Position numbers and translations under genes: made by a program
Source: Hydrogenophaga aromaticivorans
GTDB taxonomy: Bacteria; Pseudomonadota; Gammaproteobacteria; Burkholderiales; Burkholderiaceae_C
Assembly (NCBI RefSeq): GCF_013387465.1
Contig: NZ_VYGV01000016.1
Span: 708,838-772,837 of the forward strand
Reading direction: 5' to 3'
Length of the DNA: 64,000 nt
Notes under the pieces: model-generated
The model's input: the letters and a program-made list of their open reading frames with translations, nothing else
Told to the model about the DNA's origin: nothing
The model's database searches: none
In this document: positions 20,837 to 29,917 of the stretch, piece by piece
Position numbering within the stretch: the first letter of the stretch is position 1
Layout: each line of letters opens with the position of its first letter

Positions 20837-21799
20837 ATGCCGTCCGGCACCGAAGCGTTGTTGCGTGCCGCGCTGGGCCCGTCTGCAGCCCGTGTCTACC
20901 TGCCCATCCTGGCGCGATTCGAAGAACGGGGGCGCTCGGGGCTGGTCTGGAGCCCGCGCGCGGCGCTGGGCAACCTGGCCTGGCTGGTGTACTGGCGCCT
21001 GTGGGACGCCGTGCTGGTCCAGTCCATCCTGACGGTCGCCGGGGCGGGTGCGCTGGGCTGGTTGTGGGCGCGCGCGGACGGTGTGCCGATGGGCGTGCGT
21101 TTCGGGATGGCGGTGGCGGTCGCTGTGCTGTGGTGCGCCGTGCCCGGGCTGTGGGGTGTGGCCTGGCTGCACGGCGGCTTGCGCCAGCGCACGGTGGCCG
21201 CCGTGGAGGATGCCGACACCTTCAAAGAGGCCCTGGAACACCTGGAGCGTTCGGTGTTTGTGTGGCGTCCGCGGGGGTATGTGTTGTCGGCGCTGGCGGC
21301 GCTCTCGGTGGTGCTGCTGGTCTGGGGGGCCGGACAGCTGTTGCGCGGGACGGCGGAGCCCGACGAGCCAGCCAGCGCAGCCTTGCTTCGGTCGACACCG
21401 CCGCCGTCCATCAGCCCGGTCGCCATGCCCGCGCCAGCGCCAGCGCCCGAGCAGACCGCCGCGTCGCCGGTGGTGGACAAGCTGGTGCCCGTGATCGAAA
21501 GCCCTGCGGTCGAGCCGGCTGCGGAGCGGGTTCTGCCCGATCCCGATCTGTCGGGCGTTCGCCCCCGGGTCCGGGGTTTCGGGGTCAACGTCGGCTTGTT
21601 TTCCGTGGCGGCCAACGCCGAACGGGCGAAGGAACGGCTGTCCGGAGCGGGCCTGCCGGTGCTGGACGACCCGGTCGAGTCGGCGCGGGGGCCGCTCACC
21701 CGCGTGCGGGTGGGGCCGTTCGACCGTCGCGAAGATGCCGAGGCGGCTGCGCAGAAGGTGCGGGCGCTGGGCCTGGAGGCCCGGGTCTACGCGCCTTGA
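20837..21799 (+). CDS. Membrane protein with C-terminal SPOR domain
   Basis: About 320 aa. Two hydrophobic segments near residues 60-105 and another near residue 160 are followed by a Pro/Ala-rich linker and a C-terminal SPOR-type repeat (about 245-320: GVNVGLFSVAANAERAKERL to VRVGPFDRREDAEAAAQKV). SPOR domains bind denuded peptidoglycan, typically at division sites. The N-terminal half resembles DUF2628-type small membrane domains (WLVYWRLWDAV), but weakly. The start could also be GTG 20807, two bases after ruvB; I list ATG 20837. The short gap suggests co-transcription with ruvB. Precise role unknown. Confidence 0.75.
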   Translation: MPSGTEALLRAALGPSAARVYLPILARFEERGRSGLVWSPRAALGNLAWLVYWRLWDAVLVQSILTVAGAGALGWLWARADGVPMGVRFGMAVAVAVLWCAVPGLWGVAWLHGGLRQRTVAAVEDADTFKEALEHLERSVFVWRPRGYVLSALAALSVVLLVWGAGQLLRGTAEPDEPASAALLRSTPPPSISPVAMPAPAPAPEQTAASPVVDKLVPVIESPAVEPAAERVLPDPDLSGVRPRVRGFGVNVGLFSVAANAERAKERLSGAGLPVLDDPVESARGPLTRVRVGPFDRREDAEAAAQKVRALGLEARVYAP

Positions 21800-21805
21800 A
21801 TAGAC

Positions 21806-21895
21806 GCACCCCCGCAGCGCTTCGCGCGACCCCCTCCAGAGGGCGGCACTGGCCGTCCGGCAAAGCCGGCCCGGCGGTGCCCTGGGCGGCACCAT
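21806..21895 (+). repeat. Stop-codon-associated GC-rich repeat, copy 1
   Basis: Begins with CCCCCGCAGCGCTTCGCG 9 bp after the SPOR-gene stop and contains nested inverted repeats (CCGGCAAAGCCGG among them) and GGTGCCCTGG. The other end abuts the stop of the convergent hydroxylase gene. Closely similar to the copy at 43012-43100 in reverse orientation. Confidence 0.8.
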
Positions 21896-21896
21896 T

Positions 21897-23684
21897 TCAT
21901 GCGTCGGGGTGTCGCTCCGGTGCCCTGAGTAGCGGATACCGATTGGCCTTCAAGGCGATGGCGGCGCCGCGCAGCACACCCATCACAATCAGGCACTGTG
22001 CCGCGTAGTAGCTGCCCAGCACCCAGAAGGCCGACATCGGCAGCGGGCTCACGAAACGGTTGATCGCCAGCAGCGCGTCGCTGAGCATGAAACACGCGGC
22101 GCCCACGGCCACCACCAAGGACGGGCCGTCGCGCTGCACGCTGGCGCGGCCCAGGGCCTGCGCCGCCATCAGGCCGATCGCCAGCACATAGGCGGCCACG
22201 GGCCCGCGCAGGCCGGGTGGCAGGCCGCCGAACCAGAGCACGGTGTACATACCCAGCCCGACCGCGGCCACGCCCCACGCGGCGGACCGGTTCGCCAGCC
22301 AGGGCACGCCCTGGCGGAACAGCGCGATGTAGGCGATGTGCGCCAGCAGGAAGGCCGCCAACCCGGGGATGAACAGGCCGTCGAGCATGAGGAACACATC
22401 GCCCGCGAGCGACGCGGCGAGGGCTGCGAGCAGCCAGGGCGCGCCGCGCACACCGTGGGCGCGGGCGCGTTTTGCCACGATCACCACCGCCAGGGCCACG
22501 ACCATGGTCAGTGGCTTGAAGACGAGGTGCGCCGCCGTCCAGCCGGTGGCGGCGCTGGCCATCGACAGCGCGGCGCATTCGATCAGCAACACCTCGCCCC
22601 GGCTGATGCGCCCCTGCAGCAACGCGCCCACGGCCCACAGGCCGGAGAACAGGGCGCTGAACCACGCCAGGTTGTGCGACAGCGCGGCGGTGTCGGCGCG
22701 CCAGAGAAAGGCCGCCACGCCGCCCAGCAAGGCCACGAACTGCCACGCCGCGAAGACCTTCACCGGGCGGGTGACGGGCGGTGCGTAGGTCTTGACGGTG
22801 GTGATGTCAAAGGGCGGTTTGGGGAATGCAGCCGCCACGTCGGACGGCCGCCAGCCCGGTGGTTTCAACCACACGCGCAGCTTGTCGGCCCAATGCCGGG
22901 TGTGCCAGCTGTCGCGGGCCAGCGCGGTGTACACCTCGGCATTGGCCCACAGCGGGTCCCAGCTGTTGAGCGGGCTGCGCGTGCCGTAGACGCAGGGCTC
23001 GCGCGGGTCTTCGGGTTCGAAGCTGCCGAAGAGGTGGTCCCACAACATCAGGATGCCGCCGTAGTTTTTGTCCACGTAGCGGTCGTTCACCGCGTGGTGC
23101 ACGCGGTGGTTGGACGGTGAGGCGAACCAGCGGTCGAACCAGCCCAGGCTGCCGATCTGCCCGGTGTGGATCCAGAACTGGTAGAGCAGGTCGATGAGCG
23201 CGACCACGGCGAACACCAGCGGCGGCACACCGGCCAGCGCCATCGGCAGGTAGAACACCCAGCCGAGCAGCGGGTAGCTGCTCGGCTGTCGGAGGGCGGT
23301 CGAGAGGTTGTAGTCCTGGCTCTGGTGGTGCACCACGTGCGCGGCCCAGAAGATGCCCACCGTGTGGCCGAGGCGGTGGTTCCAGTAGTAGAGAAAGTCG
23401 TAGAACAGCAGCGCCAGCAGCCAGCCGGGCAGGGTGGTCCAGAAGCCGGTGTCCGGGACAAGAGACAGGCTGCTGAACACTGCCGTGTAGATGCCGATCT
23501 TCAGCAGCGGCACAAACACCACGCTGGCCTGGCTCAGCATGCCCAGCGAGATGCTGTTCAGGGCGTCGTCGAAGCGGTAGGTGTTGCGGCCACGGCGCAG
23601 GCCGACCATCCATTCGAGGGCGATGAGGGCCAGAAAGACCGGGGTGGCGAGGACGATGATCTGGCTGGGCGACATGCCCGCCAT
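21897..23684 (-). CDS. Fusion: alkylglycerol-monooxygenase-like hydroxylase plus YhhN lysoplasmalogenase
   Basis: A 595-aa membrane protein with two recognisable halves. Residues 1-300 form a fatty-acid-hydroxylase (sterol desaturase) domain with the di-iron His clusters HRLGH (103,107), HVVHH (116,119,120), WIHTG (173) and HRVHH (193,196,197). The block VDKNYGGILMLWDHLFGSFE is especially like alkylglycerol monooxygenase (AGMO). Residues about 375-590 form a YhhN/TMEM86 domain with GDVFLMLDG, LAHIAYIALF and CFMLSDALLAINRF. In animals AGMO cleaves alkyl ether lipids and TMEM86 cleaves lysoplasmalogen, so the fusion suggests one ether-lipid breakdown protein. It follows the D-threonine aldolase-like gene by 11 bp. 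Function is inferred from the families only. Confidence 0.85.
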   Translation of the reverse strand: MAGMSPSQIIVLATPVFLALIALEWMVGLRRGRNTYRFDDALNSISLGMLSQASVVFVPLLKIGIYTAVFSSLSLVPDTGFWTTLPGWLLALLFYDFLYYWNHRLGHTVGIFWAAHVVHHQSQDYNLSTALRQPSSYPLLGWVFYLPMALAGVPPLVFAVVALIDLLYQFWIHTGQIGSLGWFDRWFASPSNHRVHHAVNDRYVDKNYGGILMLWDHLFGSFEPEDPREPCVYGTRSPLNSWDPLWANAEVYTALARDSWHTRHWADKLRVWLKPPGWRPSDVAAAFPKPPFDITTVKTYAPPVTRPVKVFAAWQFVALLGGVAAFLWRADTAALSHNLAWFSALFSGLWAVGALLQGRISRGEVLLIECAALSMASAATGWTAAHLVFKPLTMVVALAVVIVAKRARAHGVRGAPWLLAALAASLAGDVFLMLDGLFIPGLAAFLLAHIAYIALFRQGVPWLANRSAAWGVAAVGLGMYTVLWFGGLPPGLRGPVAAYVLAIGLMAAQALGRASVQRDGPSLVVAVGAACFMLSDALLAINRFVSPLPMSAFWVLGSYYAAQCLIVMGVLRGAAIALKANRYPLLRAPERHPDA

Positions 23685-23695
23685 TCTGGTGGGAT

Positions 23696-24853
23696 TCAGC
23701 CCAGGGCTGCTCTGGCGTCAACCCTGATCAGGCGTTCCACCCGCCCGGCCGCCAGGCCGCCGACCACACCGAACGCAAAGTCGTGCAGGTTCACCGTGGG
23801 GTCGCAGTGGCCCGGGATCAGCCACACGGTTTCGCCCAGTTCGGGCAGGGCTGTGCCGGGCGCGGCGGCGCGCAGGATGCCGTGTTCGTCGCCACCGTTG
23901 GCGAACACCAGGCCGGTGGGCCAGGCGACCGCTGGCAGGCCGCTGTCGATGGCGTGGCTCTTGTGGCCGGCGTCGCAGACGGCGTGGTTTTCGCGGCGGC
24001 TCATGACCTGGCTCTTGACGAACAGCGCGTGTTCAAACATCGGGGCGTCCGCTTCGTTCTGGTTGCCCGCGTAGTCGGCATCCATGAACAGGTAGGACCC
24101 GGCCTGCAGCTCGCCCCAGACGCCGCTGGCGGCTTCCAGCACGAAGCTGCCGGTGCCCGCGCCCGTGACCAGCGGCACGCTGAAGCCCGCCGCGGCCAGT
24201 GCATCGCGGCTGCGGACCACCGCCTGCGTGGCGCCCTCGATGGCGATGCGGCGTTCGGCCGGCGTGCGCTGGTGCTGGGCGCTGCCGTGGTAGGCCTGCA
24301 GACCGGCGAAACGCAGGGCGGGGTGCTGCGCGATCTGCCGCGCCAGCGGCACCGCGGCCTCGCCCGGCGCGACACCGCAGCGGCCCTGGCCGACGTCGAT
24401 TTCGATGAACACGTCGATGGCGTTCGGCGCATGCACGCCCGCCGCATCGAGCGCCTGCGCCAGGCGCGTGATGCCCAGGGCGCTGTCCACCGCGATGGCA
24501 AAGCGCGTGGGCAGGTCGCGCAGCGCCGCCGCCAGCCGCGCCAGCTTGGCCGGCGCGATCACCTCGTTGCTGATGAAGATGTCGTGCACGCCGGCGTGGG
24601 CCAGGGCCAGCGCCTCGTCGGTCTTCTGCACGCACACGCCCACGGCGCCGTGCGCCACCTGCCGCTTCGCGAGTTCGGCGCTCTTGTGCATCTTGGCGTG
24701 TGGCCGCAGGCGCAGGCCGCGCCCGACCGCGAAGGCCGCCATGCGCGCCAGGTTGCGCTCCATCGCATCGAGGTCGATCACCAGCGCCGGCGTGTCGATG
24801 GCCGCCACACCCTGGCCCACGCAGGCCTGGGCCTGCTCAAGCCGTCTGTTCAT
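23696..24853 (-). CDS. D-threonine aldolase / D-serine dehydratase-like PLP enzyme
   Basis: A 385-aa fold-type III PLP enzyme (alanine racemase-like barrel followed by a beta domain). The PLP lysine is K54 in RLRPHAKMHKS, near the N-terminus as in D-threonine aldolase and eukaryotic-type D-serine dehydratase. The C-terminal metal-binding His/Cys pair is in IPGHCDPTVN. These enzymes degrade D-threo-3-hydroxy amino acids to glycine plus aldehyde, or dehydrate D-serine. The substrate cannot be settled here. Its start overlaps the phosphatase 3' end by 17 bp, and the hydroxylase fusion follows 11 bp later, so the three probably form one operon. Confidence 0.88.
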   Translation of the reverse strand: MNRRLEQAQACVGQGVAAIDTPALVIDLDAMERNLARMAAFAVGRGLRLRPHAKMHKSAELAKRQVAHGAVGVCVQKTDEALALAHAGVHDIFISNEVIAPAKLARLAAALRDLPTRFAIAVDSALGITRLAQALDAAGVHAPNAIDVFIEIDVGQGRCGVAPGEAAVPLARQIAQHPALRFAGLQAYHGSAQHQRTPAERRIAIEGATQAVVRSRDALAAAGFSVPLVTGAGTGSFVLEAASGVWGELQAGSYLFMDADYAGNQNEADAPMFEHALFVKSQVMSRRENHAVCDAGHKSHAIDSGLPAVAWPTGLVFANGGDEHGILRAAAPGTALPELGETVWLIPGHCDPTVNLHDFAFGVVGGLAAGRVERLIRVDARAALG

Positions 24854-25481
24854 CGAGCGCGCCGTTGCCGGTGGTCAGGTGCCCGGTGTCGGCCCAGCCC
24901 ACCAGACCCAGGCCCTCGGGCGTCCAGAGCAGGCGGTTGATGGCGGTGTTGGTCAGTTCCCAGCTGCGCGGTGCCTGCAGTTCCAGCCGGGTGGCGGCGC
25001 GGTAGAGGATGTCGAGCACGCCGCCATGCACCGCCACGAGGATCTGCTCGCCGGGGTGGCGCGCGGCCAGCTCGTTCACCGCGCGCACCACGCGGTCCTG
25101 CAGCTGCAGCAGCGACTCGCCGCCGGGCGGCGCGAAGTCGGGCACGCGTTTGCGCCAGGCGGTGGATTCTTCCGGGTAGCGGGCTTCGAGCTCGGCCCAT
25201 GTGTGGCCCTCGAAGCGGCCGAAGCAGCGCTCGCGCAGGCCGGTGTGCGTGTGCACCGGCTTGTCGTGCCGGCGCGCGACGGCCTGCGCGGTTTCCAGCG
25301 CCCGGCTGAGATCGCTGGCGTAGAACGCGTCGATGGGTTCGTCGGCCAGCGCCTGCGCGAGCTGGGCCGCCTGCCAGCGGCCGTGTTCGTTCAGGTCGAT
25401 GTCGGTGTGGCCCTGGATGCGGGTGTCGCGGTTCCAGGCGGTTTCACCGTGGCGCACGGCCAGGATGCGGGTGACTTTCAA
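24837..25481 (-). CDS. Histidine phosphatase (phosphoglycerate-mutase-like)
   Basis: A 214-aa enzyme of the histidine phosphatase superfamily. The catalytic signature VRHGETAWN sits at the N-terminus and the second catalytic His is in VAVHGGVLDILYR; SDLSRALETAQ and LRERCFGRFEGHTWAEL are family blocks. Members are cofactor-independent acid phosphatases, alpha-ribazole phosphatases or phosphoglycerate mutase-like enzymes, and no substrate can be assigned. I chose TTG 25481, preceded by AGGA with suitable spacing, because the protein then starts KVTRILAVRHGE. An upstream ATG would add an unconserved 34-residue tail. First gene of a three-gene operon. Confidence 0.9.
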   Translation of the reverse strand: MKVTRILAVRHGETAWNRDTRIQGHTDIDLNEHGRWQAAQLAQALADEPIDAFYASDLSRALETAQAVARRHDKPVHTHTGLRERCFGRFEGHTWAELEARYPEESTAWRKRVPDFAPPGGESLLQLQDRVVRAVNELAARHPGEQILVAVHGGVLDILYRAATRLELQAPRSWELTNTAINRLLWTPEGLGLVGWADTGHLTTGNGALDEQTA

Positions 25482-25597
25482 ATGGGGGTCCTGTTCGGTT
25501 GGGGCGGTCAACAGGGCGCACTGTACCGGGTTGGCCCCGGTCTGCAAAACCGCACGGAAGATGCCCCGGCTCGTGCGGGGCATCGGGTGCTTTGCGA

Positions 25598-25603
25598 CAC
25601 AAT
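25598..25603 (+). promoter_or_regulatory. -10-like hexamer for the hybrid kinase gene, leaderless spacing
   Basis: CACAAT, six bases, then ATG at 25610. No Shine-Dalgarno sequence precedes the start codon. No clear -35 box. Confidence 0.4.
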
Positions 25604-25609
25604 CGCCGC

Positions 25610-27961
25610 ATGATGCCGTCTCCCTCAGCGCCGCTCGGGGATTTCTCCACGCTGTTCAACTTCCTGCCCATCGGTGCCTACCGCAGTTCGTCCGACGGTG
25701 TGATGCTGCGCGCCAACCCGGCGCTGGTGAAGCTCAATGGCTACGCTTCCGAAGCAGCGATGCTGGAGAACGTCAACCGCATCTCCTCCGACTGGTATGT
25801 GGTGCCGGGGCGGCGCGGCGAGTTTCACCGCCGGCTGGAGCGTGACGGCTTCGTGCAGGGATTCGTGTCCGAGGTGTCGCGCCACCAGGGGGGCCAGCAC
25901 CTGTGGATCAGCGAAAACGCCCACGCGGTTCGCGATGCCGGTGGGCAGCTGCTGTACTACGAAGGTACGGTCGAAGACATCACCGAAGGCACGCTTGCCC
26001 AGCTGGCACTGCGCCAGAGCGAGGAACAGCTGCGCCTGATCACCTCGCAGATACCGGGCATGGTCTTCGTGGTGCATGTGACACCCGCCGGGCAGCGCAG
26101 CTACCGTTTTGTGAGTTCGGGCGTTCGCGACATCTACGGTTTTGGTCCGGAGGATCTGATACGCGACCCGATGCTGATCGCGCGCCACCGGCATCCCGAG
26201 GATGCGTCGCGGATCGAAGAGGACATGCAGAAGATCAGCCAGGGGCCCGTCGAGCTCGGGGGCGAGTTCCGCATCGTGTTACCCGATGGGCAGATCAAGT
26301 GGGTGTTTCGCCGATCCTGCACCGTGTCTTCCGATGCCGACGGTTTCCTGCGGGTGGGCGTCTTGCTCGACATCACCGAACGCAAGGCCGCCGAAGCGGC
26401 CTTGCGTGAGAACGAAGCGCTCTGGAAGCTGGCGCTGGAAAGCGCAGGCGACGGGGTCTGGGACTGGAACATCGCGACCGGGGAAGAGTTTTTCTCCAGC
26501 CGCATCCTGGCCATGTTCGGCTTCGCCGAAGGCGAGATCACCCACCTGGCCGAGGCGCTGGACAGCCGGACCCACCCCGACGACGTGGCGCAGATGCTGG
26601 CCGACCGGCAGGCGCACTTCGATGGCCGCACACCGGTGTATCGCAACGAACACCGCGTGCGCTGCAAGGACGGCGGCTGGAAATGGGTGCTGTCGCGCGG
26701 CATGGTGATCGCGCGCGACGCGGCGGGAGCGCCGCTGCGCATGGTGGGCACGCACACCGACATCACCGAACTCAAGCAGGCCGAGGCGCAGCAGCGCCTG
26801 CTCGAAGCGCAGCTGCGTGAATCGCAGAAGATGGAAGCGATCGGCACGCTGGCCGGTGGTGTTGCACACGATTTCAACAACCTGCTTGCGGCGATTCTGG
26901 GCAACCTGGCCCTGGCGCGCGAAGACGTGGGGCCCGATCACCTGGCGCAGGAAAGCCTGCAGGAAATCAGCCGCGCCGCGATCCGCGCGCGCCAGCTGGT
27001 GCAGCAGATCCTCACCTTCAGCCGGCGCCAGACCCAGGCCATGCAGCTGCAACCGCTCACACCGCTGCTGCTGGAAGCGCTGGGCCTGCTGCGCTCGTTG
27101 CTGCCCGCCGGCGTGCGCATGGACACGCGACTGCCCGAGGCATCGCTCGTGGTGCTGGCAGATGCCACGCAGGTGCAGCAGGTGCTGATCAACCTCTGCA
27201 CCAACGCCTGGCAGGCGCTCGAAGGCCGCCCTGGCGACATCTTCGTGGCGCTGGAAGCCCGACAGGTGGACGCGGCGCAGGCGCTGCAGCTGGGGGATCT
27301 GCCGCCGGGGGCCTATGCGTGTCTGAGCGTCACCGACGACGGGCCGGGCATGAGCGCCGAGACCCGGCGGCGCCTGTTCGAACCCTTTTTCACTACCAAG
27401 CCGCCGGGGGCCGGCACGGGGCTGGGCCTGGCGGTGGTGCACGGCATTGTCAAGGCGCACCGGGGCGCGATCGCGGTGCACAGCCGGCCCGGCGCCGGCA
27501 CGCGCTTTGACATCTACCTGCCGCTGGCCGGGGAGACCGGGACGCTGCAGCCCGAACGGGCGCCCGCTCCCGAAGCGCCGGTGTCCGAGGCCAGCGGGCG
27601 TCACGTGGTTTACATCGACGACTACGAGGCCATGGTGTTTCTCGTCGGGCGGTTGTTGCGCAAGCAGGGCTTTCGGGTCAGCACCTTCGAGTCGGGCGAA
27701 ACCGCGCTGGCCTGGCTGCGCGCCCACGACGAGCCGGTCGATCTCGTGGTGACCGACCAGAACATGCCCGGCCTGTCGGGCGTGGAGGTGGCGCGGGCCA
27801 TCCGCCGCCTGCGCCCGGGCCTGCGCATCGCCATCGTTTCAGGGCATGTCAGCGACGAATTGCTGGCCGAGGCCGCGGCGGCGGGCGTGAACGAGGTGCT
27901 GGGCAAACAGGACAGCATGGAAGCGCTGGGCGCGGCCATCCGGCAGTTGCTGGAGGCCTGA
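25610..27961 (+). CDS. Hybrid sensor histidine kinase with three PAS domains and receiver
   Basis: 783 aa without transmembrane segments, so a cytoplasmic sensor. Three PAS/PAC units span about residues 10-125, 135-265 and 270-395. HisKA follows (MEAIGTLAGGVAHDFNNLLAA, here quoted in part as GGVAHDFNNLL), then HATPase_c with NLCTNAWQAL, DDGPGMSAE and GTGLGLAVVHGIV. The C-terminal receiver (about 665-783) has YIDDYEAM and the phospho-acceptor in VVTDQNMPGLSG. This is the family that phosphorelays internally and may act on a separate output protein. None is adjacent. PAS ligands are unknown. The start is ATG 25610 or the next codon, also ATG. Confidence 0.9.
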   Translation: MMPSPSAPLGDFSTLFNFLPIGAYRSSSDGVMLRANPALVKLNGYASEAAMLENVNRISSDWYVVPGRRGEFHRRLERDGFVQGFVSEVSRHQGGQHLWISENAHAVRDAGGQLLYYEGTVEDITEGTLAQLALRQSEEQLRLITSQIPGMVFVVHVTPAGQRSYRFVSSGVRDIYGFGPEDLIRDPMLIARHRHPEDASRIEEDMQKISQGPVELGGEFRIVLPDGQIKWVFRRSCTVSSDADGFLRVGVLLDITERKAAEAALRENEALWKLALESAGDGVWDWNIATGEEFFSSRILAMFGFAEGEITHLAEALDSRTHPDDVAQMLADRQAHFDGRTPVYRNEHRVRCKDGGWKWVLSRGMVIARDAAGAPLRMVGTHTDITELKQAEAQQRLLEAQLRESQKMEAIGTLAGGVAHDFNNLLAAILGNLALAREDVGPDHLAQESLQEISRAAIRARQLVQQILTFSRRQTQAMQLQPLTPLLLEALGLLRSLLPAGVRMDTRLPEASLVVLADATQVQQVLINLCTNAWQALEGRPGDIFVALEARQVDAAQALQLGDLPPGAYACLSVTDDGPGMSAETRRRLFEPFFTTKPPGAGTGLGLAVVHGIVKAHRGAIAVHSRPGAGTRFDIYLPLAGETGTLQPERAPAPEAPVSEASGRHVVYIDDYEAMVFLVGRLLRKQGFRVSTFESGETALAWLRAHDEPVDLVVTDQNMPGLSGVEVARAIRRLRPGLRIAIVSGHVSDELLAEAAAAGVNEVLGKQDSMEALGAAIRQLLEA

Positions 27962-27984
27962 AGCGCGCTAGCGTGCAACAACAC

Positions 27985-28033
27985 TCACCAGGGGGGCCGC
28001 CCCAGGCTTGAATCGCTCCCCTCGGGGGCCTCG
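27985..28033. repeat. GC-rich repeat fragment between convergent genes
   Basis: Contains CACCAGGGGGGCCGCCCCAG and CCCCTCGGGGG hairpins between the convergent kinase and DUF4136 genes. It resembles part of the stop-associated repeats but is shorter. Confidence 0.4.
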
Positions 28034-28037
28034 TTCT

Positions 28038-28727
28038 TCAGCGCGGAACGTCGATGTTGACCTGTCGCACGCCGGCTGGTGGCGTGGGGAAACCCTGCAG
28101 GGCCGCGTCGAGCATGGCGCTCCAGAGTTCGGGGGTGCTGTTCCAGCGGCCCTCGTGCGCGGCGTGCGTTTCATAGACCACCTGCTGGCTACCGGCGTGA
28201 CGGATCAGCAAAGACACCTTGCGCTGGTAGTACGGCCAGTCCGTGTGCAAAAACATCGGCGACCAGATGATCTGACCGCTGCCGGTGATCACGTGACCAC
28301 GGCCAAACATGCCGAATGCACCCCAGTGGTGGTCCCACGGGTCTTCCCAGGGCGCGTGTGGCAGTCGCAACGAACTGGCGCTGACCTGTACCGTCCAGGA
28401 CGGGGGCGCACCGCCATCGGCCTGATGCCAGCCGACCTTGCCCAATGCGGTGCGGGCCAGTTCTTCCAGCCGGTCCTGTCCGGCTGCCTGGTGGCCTTCG
28501 GTTTGGGACGGCAGTCGGTCAAAGCGGTAGGTTTGTGGTCGCTGCGGCGCTGCAACGGCCAAACGGGTTCCGCCAGCGACATCGTTCCAGCGGGGGAAAC
28601 TCTCCACCGCGTTGTCCACCCGGTAGACGCTGGCGCAGCCGCCCAGCACCAGAACGCTCAGGGCCGCCAGCAGGCCGCGCCAGCGCACGGCAACGCGCTG
28701 TGGGTCTGAAGTGTGGTTGGGGTGCAT
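28038..28727 (-). CDS. DUF4136-type lipoprotein
   Basis: 229 aa. A lipoprotein signal peptide ends in VLVLGGCASVYR, with the acylated Cys near residue 31, predicting membrane anchoring in the periplasm. The remainder matches the general pattern of DUF4136 proteins (VDNAVESFPRW near the start, a beta-rich core, WSAMLDAALQGFP near the end). The His/Trp-rich stretch PWEDPWDHHWGAFGMFG is typical of the family. ATG 28727 is preceded by AGGAG with eight-base spacing; an in-frame GTG lies two codons upstream. It is 57 bp downstream of ttcA on the same strand. Function unknown. Confidence 0.8.
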   Translation of the reverse strand: MHPNHTSDPQRVAVRWRGLLAALSVLVLGGCASVYRVDNAVESFPRWNDVAGGTRLAVAAPQRPQTYRFDRLPSQTEGHQAAGQDRLEELARTALGKVGWHQADGGAPPSWTVQVSASSLRLPHAPWEDPWDHHWGAFGMFGRGHVITGSGQIIWSPMFLHTDWPYYQRKVSLLIRHAGSQQVVYETHAAHEGRWNSTPELWSAMLDAALQGFPTPPAGVRQVNIDVPR

Positions 28728-28784
28728 GGACACGTCTCCTGTGCAGTGGATTGCGCCGCGTCCGCGCGGGGCGGACCCGCGGTC

Positions 28785-29705
28785 TCAGTGCGCGGCGATC
28801 GGTATGACCGCGCGGGCCGGCACTTCGTTCCCGGTTTCGTCGTCGGTCGTGGGCGGAACGGGCTCCGGCAAGGGTTCTTCGTCAAACGCCTTGTCGCCGT
28901 CTTCATCGGCCTCGCCAGTGACTTCGATGGACTCGAACGGGAACAGCTTGCGGTCCATCAAATGGCTGGGCACCACGTTCTGCAGCGCGGTGAGCATGTT
29001 CTCCAGCCGGCCAGGAAACTTCTTGTCCCAGTCGCGCAGCAGGTTGCCCACCTGCTTGCGCTGCAGGTTTTCCTGGCTGCCGCAGAGCGTGCAGGGAATG
29101 ATGGGAAATTGCCTGACCTCGGCCCAGCGGATCAGGTCTTTCTCCGGCACGTAGGCCAGCGGGCGGATCACCATGAACTCGCCGTTGTCGCTCACCAGCT
29201 TGGCCGGCATGCCCTTGAGCTTGCCGCCGAAGAACATGTTGAGGAACAGCGTCTGCAGCATGTCGTCGCGGTGGTGGCCCAGCGCGATCTTGGTCGCGCC
29301 CAGCTCCTTGGCCACGCGGTACAGGATACCGCGGCGCAGTCGGCTGCACAGGCTGCACATGGTCTTGCCTTCGGGGATCACCTTCTTGACGATGGAGTAG
29401 GTGTCCTGCGTTTCGATGTGGTGCTTCACGCCGAGCCTGCCCAGGTACTCGGGCAGGATGTGGTCGGGGAAGCCGGGCTGTTTCTGGTCGAGGTTGACCG
29501 CGATGATCTCGAAGTCGATGGGCGCACGCGCCTGCAGCTTCATCAGGATGTCGAGCAGGCCATAACTGTCCTTGCCCCCCGAGACGCAGACCATCACCCG
29601 GTCGCCGGCTTCGATCATGTTGAAGTCCACGATGGCGCGGCCGACCTCGCGGCAAAGACGCTTTTCCAGCTTGTGGTTTTCGTGGGCGAGTTTTTCGGGG
29701 TTCAT
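28785..29705 (-). CDS. ttcA: tRNA 2-thiocytidine(32) synthetase TtcA
   Basis: TtcA thiolates cytidine 32 of certain tRNAs using ATP and an iron-sulfur cluster. The PP-loop SGGKDS lies at residues 42-47. The two cluster-binding CxxC motifs are in [12 protein letters not shown] and IPCTLCGSQ. The length of 306 aa is normal. The C-terminus has an acidic, Pro-rich tail (about residues 265-306) that is not part of the catalytic core. ATG 29705 is the only start consistent with the conserved N-terminus. It is divergent from the outer-membrane protein at 29918. Confidence 0.95.
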   Translation of the reverse strand: MNPEKLAHENHKLEKRLCREVGRAIVDFNMIEAGDRVMVCVSGGKDSYGLLDILMKLQARAPIDFEIIAVNLDQKQPGFPDHILPEYLGRLGVKHHIETQDTYSIVKKVIPEGKTMCSLCSRLRRGILYRVAKELGATKIALGHHRDDMLQTLFLNMFFGGKLKGMPAKLVSDNGEFMVIRPLAYVPEKDLIRWAEVRQFPIIPCTLCGSQENLQRKQVGNLLRDWDKKFPGRLENMLTALQNVVPSHLMDRKLFPFESIEVTGEADEDGDKAFDEEPLPEPVPPTTDDETGNEVPARAVIPIAAH

Positions 29706-29917
29706 GGCGCTGGGTCTCGGGCTTTGCGGTCAGGTGTTGCGTCAAAAGCAACAGGGGAAACATTGATGTATGCTGCAACGCACAATCCGGGGGGTGTCAA
29801 ACCTCGGATATGTGGGTTGGTCACGGATCAACATCATTCAAAAGGCACACTGGGTGTGCTATTCCCGTTGCCACGGCATCGGGCAGCGAATCGACGATTT
29901 TATTTGGAGTCTCTTGT

